DNA of 64,000 nt from Phycisphaeraceae bacterium (GTDB lineage: Bacteria; Planctomycetota; Phycisphaerae; Phycisphaerales; SM1A02), in assembly GCA_015709595.1 (NCBI GenBank), contig CP054178.1:1364001-1428000 (forward strand). The letters are read 5' to 3'. Positions 26,662 to 35,488 of this stretch are shown here, piece by piece. The stretch's first letter is position 1; each line of letters opens with the position of its first letter. A program made the translations under genes and the position numbers. The notes under the pieces are model-generated. The model was not told the origin of the DNA, did not search any database, and saw nothing but the letters and a program-made list of their open reading frames with translations.

Positions 26662-27066
26662 ATGGCCAGCCGCTGGATACCCATGACCTCGTTCGCCTTC
26701 ACGCTGCCCAACCGCTCGGGTGAGCTGGCGTCGTTCGCCGACCGCCTGCACCGGGCGGGGGTGAACCTGCTGGGGCTGTGGGGCTACGCGCATGGCGAGG
26801 AGTTGCCCCACCTTTCGTGTGTGCCGGAGTCGCCCGACGCCTTTCGCAAGTTCGCCCGGAGCGAGGGACTGGAGTGCGAGGAAGGCCGCACGCTCTACCT
26901 GATCGCCGACGACCGCCCCGGCGCGCTGCGTCTGATGCTGCAGCGCATCGCCGACTCGGGGGCCAACGTCGAGGCCATCGAGTGCACCTCGGTCGGGGCG
27001 CGCTTCGGCTGCTTCGTATGGGCGGATGACGCCCATTTTGACACGCTGGCGCAGGCGCTGGCGTGA
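26662..27066 (+). CDS. ACT-domain protein
   Basis: A 134-residue protein made of two ACT-like units: SFAFTLPNRSGELASFADRLHRAGVNLLGLWG (residues 9-40) and LYLIADDRPGALRLMLQRIADSGANVEAIE (about 77-107). ACT domains bind small ligands, usually amino acids. Without a fused enzyme it is likely a stand-alone regulatory subunit; its partner is not evident from neighbours. Confidence 0.83.
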   Translation: MASRWIPMTSFAFTLPNRSGELASFADRLHRAGVNLLGLWGYAHGEELPHLSCVPESPDAFRKFARSEGLECEEGRTLYLIADDRPGALRLMLQRIADSGANVEAIECTSVGARFGCFVWADDAHFDTLAQALA

Positions 27067-27110
27067 GAGGACTTCGCCGGTCATCCAGCCGCGCCCACCA
27101 GGCGCTCCAG

Positions 27111-27842
27111 TCAATAATCCCAGCCCAACACACCGTCTCGCGTGTTGTGGAGGCGCTGGTTGCCACGATCGGACCCACGCAGGTAGGGATTCTCAACCGG
27201 TTCGGATGCCTGCGACGGCACATGCGACGCGACATGCCCGTCCACGAAGAGCATCGGCACGGATTCGGCGATGTCCGGACCGCTCCGCTCGATCGGCTGA
27301 CGCAGGAAGGTTGCTTCGCGATCCCACATGAGCACTTTGCGCGAGGGATGACGGACCTCCGAGGTTCGTGTGGGGCGAAGCAGGGCGCCGAGCGTCGGCG
27401 TTGAAACGCTCCAGAGTTCGGGCCGAGCAATGAAGGAGTGGCTGAACTCGTAGGAGGTCGGGTGACCGCAGTTGGGTTGATCGATCGATCTCGCGGCGCC
27501 GGGTGAGTGCATGACGCCGAAGTGCTGCTCCCAGGAAATCGTCGCCCCGACGATCATGGGCCAGTTGATCGCAGCACTCCAGTGGCCGAACTGAATCCTC
27601 ACCCCTCCGCATCCGAGAGGGTATGAACGCGACTCATCCGGGAACGGATAGGCCTGATCGTGGTTCGAGGCGTACTGCTCGATCAGCGCGCTGATGGTGC
27701 GAAGATTGGAACTGCTCGCGCTCCTCCCCGCGGCGCGACGAACTCCTGCCAGCGCGGGGAGCAGGATGGCCGCGAGCAGAGCCACCACACCCAGCACAAC
27801 CACCAGTTCTGTCAGCGTGAATGCTCTGTGCGATCGTTTCAT
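27111..27842 (-). CDS. Prepilin-type protein (planctomycete pseudopilin)
   Basis: A 243-residue protein with a short leader and the cleavage site HRA-FTLTELVVVLGVVALLAAILLPALAGVRRAA, then a long helix and a C-terminal domain containing MLFVDGHVASH, a motif typical of the DUF1559-like pseudopilin families that are abundant in planctomycetes. It is the last gene of a small minus-strand cluster that starts with a MauE-like protein at 29555. The ATG at 27842 gives the short leader and is preferred over 27857. Confidence 0.82.
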   Translation of the reverse strand: MKRSHRAFTLTELVVVLGVVALLAAILLPALAGVRRAAGRSASSSNLRTISALIEQYASNHDQAYPFPDESRSYPLGCGGVRIQFGHWSAAINWPMIVGATISWEQHFGVMHSPGAARSIDQPNCGHPTSYEFSHSFIARPELWSVSTPTLGALLRPTRTSEVRHPSRKVLMWDREATFLRQPIERSGPDIAESVPMLFVDGHVASHVPSQASEPVENPYLRGSDRGNQRLHNTRDGVLGWDY

Positions 27843-27872
27843 GGCAGCACACTCCACGATGTTGCCGCGGGA

Positions 27873-28640
27873 TCAAAGGGGGGGAAACGCGACCGCCACT
27901 TCATTGGGTACGTCATACACGGTCATCTTGTACATGAGCCAGTCTGAGCCGTCAGGCAACCTGACGAACCACAGGCCCCATCGACCGGGGAACACCACCT
28001 CGTGTCCGAGACGGTGCCGGCCTCGAATCTCCGCCGGAAGCACGACCTCGAAGATCGTGAATCCACCTTCCTCGGGATTCTCGGGGAGGCCGGCGATCCG
28101 GCCCGGCCGATGAGCGGTTGACGATACCGGCTCGTGAACTTCCTGAACCCGACCGTCAAGGAATCGAGGTCGAATGACGAGTGAGCCAAGATCGAGCCGG
28201 GCGCCAGCGAACGTCGCGCGCGTCGCGCGCCAGACTTCCTCCAGGCGCCCGGAAGTCGACATCAGGCGATCCGGAAGTGCCGTGATCCGCTCGTGGCGCT
28301 CCACGTGACTCATCAGGCGGCTCACGTCGCCGGACCAGTACACCGCCAACTCGTCGAGGAAACTCGAAGACAGCGCGTTCACCTCGTCCCTGGTCAGCGC
28401 GGCGTCTCCTTCGATCCTGAGCGATGACCGATCAAACCGGTCTCGAATACGTTGGATGGCGGCATCAATGCTTTCATCCGCCGAGAGGGTCGTGTCGTAT
28501 GCGACGTCCTCTCCGATCCGTGTCGCATCGCTGCGAGACGGCCACATCGTGCGAACCGCCAGCGCGACGATCACAACGACAACCCCCGTGCCAAGAACCG
28601 GCACCATCCAGCGCCTGCCCTCGACGGACGCTCGGGTCAT
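27873..28640 (-). CDS. Hypothetical membrane-anchored protein
   Basis: Not recognised. The 255-residue product has one N-terminal membrane helix (WMVPVLGTGVVVVIVALAVRTMW) and a soluble domain beyond it with charged helices (DESIDAAIQRIRDRFDRSSLRI) and a C-terminal beta-rich part (GFTIFEVVLPAEIRGRHRLGHEVVFPGRWGLWF). It sits between the cysteine-rich peptide gene and the pseudopilin gene, with 30-70 nt gaps that suggest one operon. The frame extends upstream to 28898, but that part is Arg/Ala-rich filler. Confidence 0.65.
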   Translation of the reverse strand: MTRASVEGRRWMVPVLGTGVVVVIVALAVRTMWPSRSDATRIGEDVAYDTTLSADESIDAAIQRIRDRFDRSSLRIEGDAALTRDEVNALSSSFLDELAVYWSGDVSRLMSHVERHERITALPDRLMSTSGRLEEVWRATRATFAGARLDLGSLVIRPRFLDGRVQEVHEPVSSTAHRPGRIAGLPENPEEGGFTIFEVVLPAEIRGRHRLGHEVVFPGRWGLWFVRLPDGSDWLMYKMTVYDVPNEVAVAFPPL

Positions 28641-28710
28641 TGCATCGGCCCTTTCATGAAGCGTGCGACTGCGGCTGGGTGACTGCCGAACCTGAGGAGC
28701 CGCGACGGGG

Positions 28711-28992
28711 TTAGAACTGACAGCAGAATGCCTGAATGGCGAGAATGCAATCGTTGTTGCCGCGCTGGACGTTGCAGCAGCAATACGCCGTCGGCGGGCA
28801 GCTGATGGAGTGCGAGAGTGCGACGCCCTGACAGGTTTCCGACGCCGATGCCGAGCACGTGCAAGTGCTGCTGCCGGGATCCTGCGCCTGAGCACCAACT
28901 GCTGACCAGATTGACAATGCGGTCAGCGCGAACATGGCAAGACCGGCGATCGTCATCCTCAAGGCGTGACGTGTGATTGGAACCTGGTCCAT
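28711..28992 (-). CDS. Secreted ten-cysteine peptide
   Basis: A 93-residue product with a clear signal peptide (hydrophobic residues about 13-30, cleavage near VGAQA) and a mature part of about 56 residues with ten cysteines, arranged C-x-C, C, C, CCC, C, CC, ending FCCQF. It follows the MauE-like gene by only 23 nt. MauE is needed for disulfide formation and maturation of the cysteine-rich small subunit of methylamine dehydrogenase, so this peptide may be a substrate of its neighbour. No Trp pair for a TTQ cofactor is present. Function unknown. Confidence 0.72.
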   Translation of the reverse strand: MDQVPITRHALRMTIAGLAMFALTALSIWSAVGAQAQDPGSSTCTCSASASETCQGVALSHSISCPPTAYCCCNVQRGNNDCILAIQAFCCQF

Positions 28993-29015
28993 GATGCAAA
29001 CCTCCCGATGGGTGA

Positions 29016-29555
29016 TCAGTCGGAACTGGAACGAAACACCCGCCTCACGCGAGGCATGGCCATGATGATGAGCAGCATCAGAACCGCATTCCGCACGAGT
29101 CCAAACCAGATCGAGGACTCGGGGGCGCCAGGGAATCGCGGCAGTCCGCAGCCGCAACCAGCCGTTGGGTCGACAACTGCCAGGACGAGGAGAACCATGC
29201 TTGCCAAGGCGATGAACAAGCCCGTCGCCATCAGCGCCGCCCGCTGCAAACGCTCGACCCAGAACAGCCATGCCACGCTCGCCTCGAAGGCGATGATCGC
29301 AAGAACGACCGCCTTCAGCCAAACGTCATGGATTGGAAGCAACGCATCGGTCAGTGATCGCAAGACACCGGCTGTTTCGTGTGGTGAGAGCGCCTTGCCG
29401 ACGCTCGATACCAGGAGCACGAGCGAGAGAAAGGGCCGAATTGCGTTCCGAAGACGCCGGTCTTCTCGACAAAGATGATAATTGGGTTCTATCGCATCCA
29501 CACGCACGGCACTCGACACGTCGGGCGTGTCGGGCGTGTCGGGCGTGTCAACCAT
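29016..29555 (-). CDS. MauE/DoxX-like membrane protein
   Basis: A 179-residue membrane protein with four predicted helices (FLSLVLLVSSVGKAL, VVLAIIAFEASVAWLFWV, AALMATGLFIALASMVLLVLAV, FGLVRNAVLMLLIIMAM) and a Cys-Gly-Cys-Gly motif in the loop between helices 3 and 4, as in MauE-type proteins that act in periplasmic disulfide chemistry. The N-terminus encodes DTPDTPDTPD from a 9-nt tandem repeat. First gene of the cluster that includes the ten-cysteine peptide. The start at 29555 is chosen because earlier codons are antisense to the exchanger gene. Confidence 0.75.
   Translation of the reverse strand: MVDTPDTPDTPDVSSAVRVDAIEPNYHLCREDRRLRNAIRPFLSLVLLVSSVGKALSPHETAGVLRSLTDALLPIHDVWLKAVVLAIIAFEASVAWLFWVERLQRAALMATGLFIALASMVLLVLAVVDPTAGCGCGLPRFPGAPESSIWFGLVRNAVLMLLIIMAMPRVRRVFRSSSD
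29510..29555. repeat. 9-nt tandem repeat within the MauE-like gene
   Basis: About four copies of GTGTCGGGC (plus strand) just inside the start of the gene, giving Asp-Thr-Pro repeats in the protein. Such in-frame microsatellites can vary in copy number without shifting the frame. Confidence 0.7.
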
Positions 29556-29602
29556 TGAACAAACCCCCGATTGAGCCAATCTACTCATGCCGCCTGGTAC
29601 GG

Positions 29603-30586
29603 TCAAGAGTGGGGTGAAGAAGTTGTGAGCATCAAAGTTGCCAGATACACCCCGTACGTCGCCAGCAGGGCGAGGCCCTCGAGCCGGTTGACGCGCCGCC
29701 CCGTCGCCATGATCGGGAAGATCGCCAGCGTCACGCCCAGCATCCACCAGCAGTCCGACTCCAGCAGCGCGGGCTGCACGGTGAGCGGGGAGATCAGTGA
29801 CACGATGCCCAGGATCATGAGGATGTTGAAGAGGTTGGAGCCGATCAGGTTGCCGATCGCCACGTCGCTGCGCCCGCGGATTGCGGAGACCGCCGAAGCC
29901 ACCACCTCGGGCAGACTGGTGCCCACGGAGACGATCGTCAACCCGATGATGCGCTCCGACCAGCCCAGCATCCGGGCCAGGTCCACTGCGCCGGACACGG
30001 TGAACGCCGCCCCTCGGTCCAGCAGCGCCACGCCCAGCACCACCAGCCCCGCGCAGATCCAGGGTCGCGGCTTTTCCCTGGCGGGCGAGAGTTCGGTGAT
30101 CTCGGCGCGGAGCTCAAGATCCTCCGCCGCCGTCACCTGCTGCCGCACCAGCATCACCATGTAGACGGTGAACCCCACATACACGGCGAGGCAGAGTGCG
30201 GCATCAAGCCGGTTGATCGTGCCGTCCTGCGCGATGACCAGGCAGAGCAGGGTGACGATCGCCAGCACCGGGTACTCCAGCCGGATGGTGTTGCCCGTGA
30301 TGCCCATGGGGCGGATGAGCGCGGCGAGACCGAGGATGAACGCCAGGTTGAAGATGTTGGAGCCGACCACGTTGGCGACAGCGATGTCCGCGCTGCCGCG
30401 CGACGCCGCGATCCCGCTCACCGCCAGCTCGGGCACCGAGGTTCCCGCCGCCACCACCGTCAGCCCGATGACCGCCGGGGTGAGCCGAAGCAGGGCGGCC
30501 AGCCCAACCGCGCCGCGCAGCAGGGCCTCGCCTCCGATCACCAGCAGAATCAGTCCCAGCAGCAGCAGTCCGAGCGACGACAGCAC
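29603..30586 (-). CDS. Calcium/sodium antiporter (CaxA/YrbG family)
   Basis: Inner-membrane cation exchanger of 327 residues with ten predicted helices and two inverted copies of the alpha repeat: GTSVPELAVSGIAASRGSADIAVANVVGSNIFN and GTSLPEVVASAVSAIRGRSDVAIGNLIGSNLFN. These carry the ion-binding Glu and Asn residues. The GTG at 30586 is chosen because GGAGGTG lies at the right spacing and the first helix then begins at once. It would export calcium in exchange for sodium or protons. Confidence 0.9.
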   Translation of the reverse strand: MLSSLGLLLLGLILLVIGGEALLRGAVGLAALLRLTPAVIGLTVVAAGTSVPELAVSGIAASRGSADIAVANVVGSNIFNLAFILGLAALIRPMGITGNTIRLEYPVLAIVTLLCLVIAQDGTINRLDAALCLAVYVGFTVYMVMLVRQQVTAAEDLELRAEITELSPAREKPRPWICAGLVVLGVALLDRGAAFTVSGAVDLARMLGWSERIIGLTIVSVGTSLPEVVASAVSAIRGRSDVAIGNLIGSNLFNILMILGIVSLISPLTVQPALLESDCWWMLGVTLAIFPIMATGRRVNRLEGLALLATYGVYLATLMLTTSSPHS

Positions 30587-30814
30587 CGATCCGCACCTCC
30601 TTGCCCGACGCCCTGACCACGACCGGACGGAATCAACGGGGTTCACTGTATTCCCGGACCTCGGCTTCGCCACTCGACGCCCGGGTCCGGTTCGATCCGG
30701 GGGTGACTCGCCCCAGAAGTCGCGCGCATGCTTGTCACGCGCGCGATTCGTCGTGTACCATGTGGCGGGGCTTCTTCCCCGGCCCCACGCCTTTGTGATA
30801 AATGATCCCACACC

Positions 30815-32470
30815 ATGAACACCACCAATGATCGTCCGTCCCTCGCCTCGGCGATCGAGGCGCTGTTGTCGTCGCTCACTCACGCGGTCCGGCACCAGCC
30901 GGAGGTCCGAAGCGCCCTGCACGAACTGGGGCGCTGGCTGGTCGATGCGACGCGATCCGATGGCGCCGGCTCCTCCAACCCGTTCGGCGGCAACGGCGCG
31001 TCGTCATCGTCGAGCGCGGCGCCCGCGCCGCCCCGACCCGCGTCAAGTTCGCCCTTCGCGCCGCGCGTGGTGCCGGTGTCCACGGTGGAGCGCGAGGTGC
31101 GCGTGGGCGACGCCCGCATCACCACCCGCGTGGCGGAGACTCAGGGCGGGGCGCGAATCGAGGCCTCGGACCTGACGCCCGACATCCGGGGCCCGCGGGT
31201 GATCATGGAGACGCCCGCCCACCGGCGCGCCGATCTGCTGACCATCGCCCGACGCGCCCGCCTCAAGGCCGAGGCGGCCCGCTGGGTGGCGCATCGCAAC
31301 GTGGCTCTGGCCGAGGGCGAGATGACGCCCAACGAAGCGGCGGAGCGCGGCGCGGAGTTCATCCGTCAGGCCCGCACGATGGAAAGCTGCTGGCTGTGGA
31401 TGCTCGACCCCTCGATGCCTCCCTACCAGGGCGAAGACCTCAACCGCGTCGCCGAGAACTACGAGACGCTGGCTCTCGCCGCCGAGATCGCCCAGCAGGT
31501 GCCCCAGGCGTGGCAGGCCGACCCGCCGGATGATGTGCTGTGCCACCTGATCGCCGAGGCCCAGTCGGCGGTGCGCGCCTCGCTGCTCGACATCGACCTG
31601 CGCAACGACACCGACCAGCTCGACCTGTACTGGTGGCTGCGCGATCAGACCGCGCCGGATCGGCTCTTCATCCGTCGTTTCATGAAGACCGACGACCCCG
31701 CCGATCCGGACAACTGGGCCGACCTGCGCAACCGCCTGGAGGCCTGGCTGGGCGACCACAAGCGCGAGACGGAGAACGACCGCGACCGTCGCAACCTGGT
31801 GGGCAAGGTGCGCTACCACGTGAATCGCGCCGTCGCCGCCACCGACGAATCGGAGATCATGGAGGAGTGGACGCAGGCGGGCAAGGCGATGGCGGAGTGG
31901 GTCGGCAGGGGCTACCCCCCCTCGGACCGCTCCATCTGCGATCTGCTCGTGCCCTACCTCGATCGCATTCCGGAGGAGCTCGAACTTCCGGACGAGGCGG
32001 AGCGCGTCATCGACGCCGCCGAAACCCTCGCCGATTCGCGCGAGCGCGTAGCGACCATCTCCATCGAGGGTCCGGCGGCGAAGCGATCAGCCGAGGTGGA
32101 GGAAGCCGCCCGGCTCCTCAAGGGCAAGGTGGTCGTGCTCATCGGCGGGTCGGAGCGCCCTCTCTCCAAGCGCATGCTGGAGCGCGACCTGGGGCTCAAG
32201 GAAATCCGCTGGCTCGCCAGCCGCCCGCATGAATCGATCGACTCGTTCATCCCCGAAATCACCCGCCCGGACGTGGACCTGGTGCTGCTGATGATCCGCT
32301 TCTCCAGCCACTCCTACGGCGACTTGGCGGAAATCTGCGCCAAGTACAACAAGCCCTTCGTCCGTCTCCCCAGCGGCTACGGCAGCAGCCAGGTGGCCCA
32401 CCAGATTCTGCAGCAGGTGAGCGAGCGGCTTCGAGCGGAGATGAAGCCGGAAGTCGAGGTGGAGACGTGA
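30815..32470 (+). CDS. DUF2325-domain protein with long N-terminal region
   Basis: A 551-residue soluble protein of unknown function. The last 100 residues match the DUF2325 pattern: KGKVVVLIGGSERPLSKRM, DVDLVLLMIRFSSHSYGD and a final KYNKPFVRLPSGYGSSQVAHQI. DUF2325 is a Rossmann-like domain found in small proteins near nucleic acid or stress genes. The middle is alpha-helical and highly charged, and residues about 50-85 are Ser/Ala/Pro linker. Its own promoter must lie in the 228-nt gap before it, where I saw no repeat. Confidence 0.8.
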   Translation: MNTTNDRPSLASAIEALLSSLTHAVRHQPEVRSALHELGRWLVDATRSDGAGSSNPFGGNGASSSSSAAPAPPRPASSSPFAPRVVPVSTVEREVRVGDARITTRVAETQGGARIEASDLTPDIRGPRVIMETPAHRRADLLTIARRARLKAEAARWVAHRNVALAEGEMTPNEAAERGAEFIRQARTMESCWLWMLDPSMPPYQGEDLNRVAENYETLALAAEIAQQVPQAWQADPPDDVLCHLIAEAQSAVRASLLDIDLRNDTDQLDLYWWLRDQTAPDRLFIRRFMKTDDPADPDNWADLRNRLEAWLGDHKRETENDRDRRNLVGKVRYHVNRAVAATDESEIMEEWTQAGKAMAEWVGRGYPPSDRSICDLLVPYLDRIPEELELPDEAERVIDAAETLADSRERVATISIEGPAAKRSAEVEEAARLLKGKVVVLIGGSERPLSKRMLERDLGLKEIRWLASRPHESIDSFIPEITRPDVDLVLLMIRFSSHSYGDLAEICAKYNKPFVRLPSGYGSSQVAHQILQQVSERLRAEMKPEVEVET

Positions 32471-32583
32471 GGAGCGACTCGCCGCGCAACCCACACCGGT
32501 CGCTGCCAAGTTTGCTAAATTGCTTTTCGCATCAATGGCGTGAATGTTGTTGAACTGATCGCCGCACACCCCGCACATCCCGC

Positions 32584-33417
32584 TCACTCCGCCAGCGGCG
32601 CCACCCAGATGTTGCGGAAGCGCACCGGGTCGCCGTGATCCTGCAGGGAGATCGGTCCCTTCGTTCCGTGCCGGCTGTAACTGGCCTTGCGGCGGTGGCT
32701 GGTGGCGCCGATCAACTCGACGTTGTCGTGAACTTTCACGCCGTTCCAGATCACCGTCACGCGGGCGGGCTTCGTCACGGCGCCGTCGTCGTCGAACACC
32801 GGGGCGTGAAACTCGATGTCGTACGAGTTCCACTCGCCCGGCTCGACCGCGGCGTTGAAGTCCGGCGGGCGCTGGCCGTACAGCGATGCGGCCATGCCGT
32901 CCGCGTAGGTGGCGTTCTTCCACGAGTCGAGCACCTGGATCTCGTATCGCCCGAAGAAGAACACCCCGCTGTTGCCCCGGCCCTGTCCCTCGCCGCGCAC
33001 CTCCTTCGGGCTGGCCCACTCAATGTGCAGCCGGCACGAGCTGAAGTGTTCGATCGTCTCGATGCCGCCCCGGCGGACTTCCATGAATCCGTCGCCGATC
33101 GCCCAGGCGCCGCCCTTCCACGCTTCAAGATCGCTGCCGTCAAAGAGCACGATCGCCCCCTCGGGCGGCTGGGCATGAAGGTTCGGCCTGATCTTCTCGG
33201 CCTCGGCGCGCGGTGGCTGGGGTCGCTCGGGGTCATGCACGAACCACTTCTCGTCCAGTTTTTCGTCGTCGTAGCCGTGGACGGTGACTTCCTCGCCCCA
33301 CGCGTCCCTGACCACCACCTTCTTGTCGCCCGCTGGCGCCGACGCGAAGGCCAGCAGCGAAGCGGCGGCCAGCGCAAAAGACAACGCGGAACCGATGGTG
33401 ATGACGGATGCGGACAT
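32584..33417 (-). CDS. Exported DUF1080 (3-keto-disaccharide hydrolase-like) protein
   Basis: A 277-residue secreted protein with a signal peptide (SALSFALAAASLLAFASA). The DUF1080 concanavalin-like fold starts at about residue 85 with IVLFDGSDLEAWKGG and ends with ISLQDHGDPVRFRNIWVAPL, which is the characteristic end of this family. Members in planctomycetes and Bacteroidetes act on modified sugars. An AGGAGG ribosome binding site precedes the ATG at 33417. Its 3' end is close to a small intergenic region before the convergent DUF2325 gene. Confidence 0.88.
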   Translation of the reverse strand: MSASVITIGSALSFALAAASLLAFASAPAGDKKVVVRDAWGEEVTVHGYDDEKLDEKWFVHDPERPQPPRAEAEKIRPNLHAQPPEGAIVLFDGSDLEAWKGGAWAIGDGFMEVRRGGIETIEHFSSCRLHIEWASPKEVRGEGQGRGNSGVFFFGRYEIQVLDSWKNATYADGMAASLYGQRPPDFNAAVEPGEWNSYDIEFHAPVFDDDGAVTKPARVTVIWNGVKVHDNVELIGATSHRRKASYSRHGTKGPISLQDHGDPVRFRNIWVAPLAE

Positions 33418-33585
33418 GGCGCGACCTCCTGCAATGCTCAATTGTAAGCCGGTGAAGCGGCTCCACGAATGCACGCCCGACGTTGCTGCGGCGCAGGGAG
33501 CAGGGCCGCCGCGCACTGGCCCGGGTTTCATGCGCCAGCCGCACGCCGACACCTGAGAATCGAAGCCCGAAAACCCGCAACGCCC

Positions 33586-34920
33586 TCACCCCCGCAGGGC
33601 GGCAAGGAGCGAGTCCAGCGCGATCGTCCGCTGGTCGTTGGTGTCGAGGTTCTTCACCACCACGTTGCCGTCCGCCAGTTCGGCGCCGAGGATGACGGCG
33701 TGCCGCGCCCGGCATCTGGCGGCGTCGCCCAGCAGTTTGCCCACGTTTCGCGTCTGCCTGGCGGTGGTGCGCACGTGCAGCCCCTCGCGGCGCAGGCGGG
33801 CCAGCAGCGGGGTCAACTCGTGCTCGGCCTGTTCATCGCCGGTGGAGATGATGAACGCATCAGGCCGCGGCAGGTAATGCTCGGCGGGCTGAAGCAGGCC
33901 CTTGTCCTCCAGCACCAGCCGAATGACCACATCCCCCATGGCGAAGCCCACGGCGGGCGTAGGCGGGCCGCCATAGAGGGCTACCAGCCCGTCGTAGCGC
34001 CCGCCGCCGGCGATGGCGCGTTCCTTGCCGGTGGCCTCGTGAATCTCGAAGACCGTGCCGGTGTAGTAGGCCAGCCCGCGGACGATGGAGAAATCGAACT
34101 CGCACCACCTGAGCACGGTGCGGTCATGCAGGCGCCTCGCCAGCTCGATCAGCCCGGCCACAGCGGGCTCGGCGGCGGCATCGACTGTCGCCGGTTCGTT
34201 CCCCTTCTCCAGCGCGGCGATGGCGCTGTTGATGACCTCCTGCCGCCGTGACAGGTTGGCTTGCAGCCGCGCCGCGTCCAGCCCGAGCGCGGCGGCCTCG
34301 CGGGCGAAGGCGTCGGCTTCCATCTTCTCCCTGCGGTCGAGCAGCACCATGGCGGGCTCGACACGATCGGCGGCCACGCCCGACGCCGTCAGGGCCTCCG
34401 CCAGCAGCCCGCGATGGCTGATACGGATGGTGATGTCCTTCGAGGGCAGCCCCATCACCTCCAGCGCGTTGACCGCTACCGCGATGACCTCGGCATCCGC
34501 GCGGGGCGAGGGGTCGCCGATGATGTCGGCGTTCCACTGCCAGAACTCGCGCAGCCGCCCGCGCTGGGGCCGTTCGGCGCGGAAGAAGTTGGGGATGCAG
34601 AACCAGCGCGTGGGGCTGGGCAGCGAACCGGCGCGGGCCGCATACATGCGCGCCAGGGTGGGCGTGAACTCGGGCCGCAGGGCGTACTCGGTGTCGCCGC
34701 CTTCGCGCTGGAAGCGGAAGAGCTGCGAGACAATTTCGTCGCCGCTCTTGACGGTGTAGAGGTCCAGATGCTCGAAGGTGGGACCGTCAATCTCCTCGAA
34801 GCCGTGGTTGATCGACACCGTGCGCCAGATGGATTCGAGGTGGCGGCGCACCGCCATATCGGGCGGGTAGAAGTCGCGCGTGCCTTTGGGCGGCTGGTAC
34901 GTGTGCGATCGGGCGGCCAT
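33586..34920 (-). CDS. hisS: Histidyl-tRNA synthetase
   Basis: Class II aminoacyl-tRNA synthetase that charges tRNA-His, 444 residues. Motif 1 is near GTRDFYPPDM, motif 2 is FRAERPQRGRLREFWQWNADIIG, the histidine-specific motif is RGLAYYTGTVFEI, and motif 3 is GFAMGDVVIRL. The C-terminal anticodon-binding domain follows (LLARLRREGLHVRTTA, AVILGAELADG). The ATG at 34920 gives the usual short N-terminus. Upstream lies a repeat-filled gap of 522 nt. Confidence 0.96.
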   Translation of the reverse strand: MAARSHTYQPPKGTRDFYPPDMAVRRHLESIWRTVSINHGFEEIDGPTFEHLDLYTVKSGDEIVSQLFRFQREGGDTEYALRPEFTPTLARMYAARAGSLPSPTRWFCIPNFFRAERPQRGRLREFWQWNADIIGDPSPRADAEVIAVAVNALEVMGLPSKDITIRISHRGLLAEALTASGVAADRVEPAMVLLDRREKMEADAFAREAAALGLDAARLQANLSRRQEVINSAIAALEKGNEPATVDAAAEPAVAGLIELARRLHDRTVLRWCEFDFSIVRGLAYYTGTVFEIHEATGKERAIAGGGRYDGLVALYGGPPTPAVGFAMGDVVIRLVLEDKGLLQPAEHYLPRPDAFIISTGDEQAEHELTPLLARLRREGLHVRTTARQTRNVGKLLGDAARCRARHAVILGAELADGNVVVKNLDTNDQRTIALDSLLAALRG

Positions 34921-35000
34921 GGGGCGGAAGTGTAGGGGATGTGGTGATGTGGTGGTTTGGCGATGTGGCCATCTGGTGATTCGAGTGAGCAGTGTGCATG

Positions 35001-35488
35001 GGTGGCGCGACGCTCCGCGTCGCGCGTGTTCGTGTGCCACGGCCGTGTCGGCCATGCCGATGCGCGAGATTCGCACGGCGAGGGGTTCCTGCGATTGAAC
35101 ATCGCGGGCCGCTCGCACGGCTCACAGAGCCGTGGCACCGTCTCATACGAGCCGTGGTCTACGCGTCGCGTGCCTTCATGTGCCACGGCCGTGTCGGCCG
35201 TGCGGGAGACGTGCATCGTCAGGAGACGATCGAGTCGCGGGTGAACCGCACAGCGTGGGGACCGTGCCCGATCGGACGTCGTGGAACGCTCGCACGGCTC
35301 GCAGAGCCGTGGCACACGCGCGACGCGGAACGTCTCGCCACCCGCTACACCCGCAGAGCCGTCGGCCCCACCGACACCACCGTAAAGGGGCACGGCTCGC
35401 AGAGCCGTGGCACACGCGCGACGCGGAACGTCGCGCCACCCGCTATACCCGCAGAGCCGTCGGCCCCACCGACACCACCGTGAAGGGG
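35001..35488. repeat. Hairpin-repeat array with a 98-bp tandem duplication
   Basis: The gap 34921-35442 contains no gene. It holds type B hairpins (9-bp arms GCGCGACGC and GCGTCGCGC, first copy near 35004-35024) and type A hairpins at about 35038, 35107, 35180, 35293 and 35391. The segments 35293-35390 and 35391-35488 are near-identical copies of 98 bp; the second contains the last codons and stop of the M16 gene, and the first is an orphan copy of that 3' end. Confidence 0.8.

Noticed and set aside
35001-35440. Several open frames on both strands reading through the hairpin array
   Set aside because: They translate the same repeat again and again (CHGRVGRA, RLCEPCER) and have no independent support.
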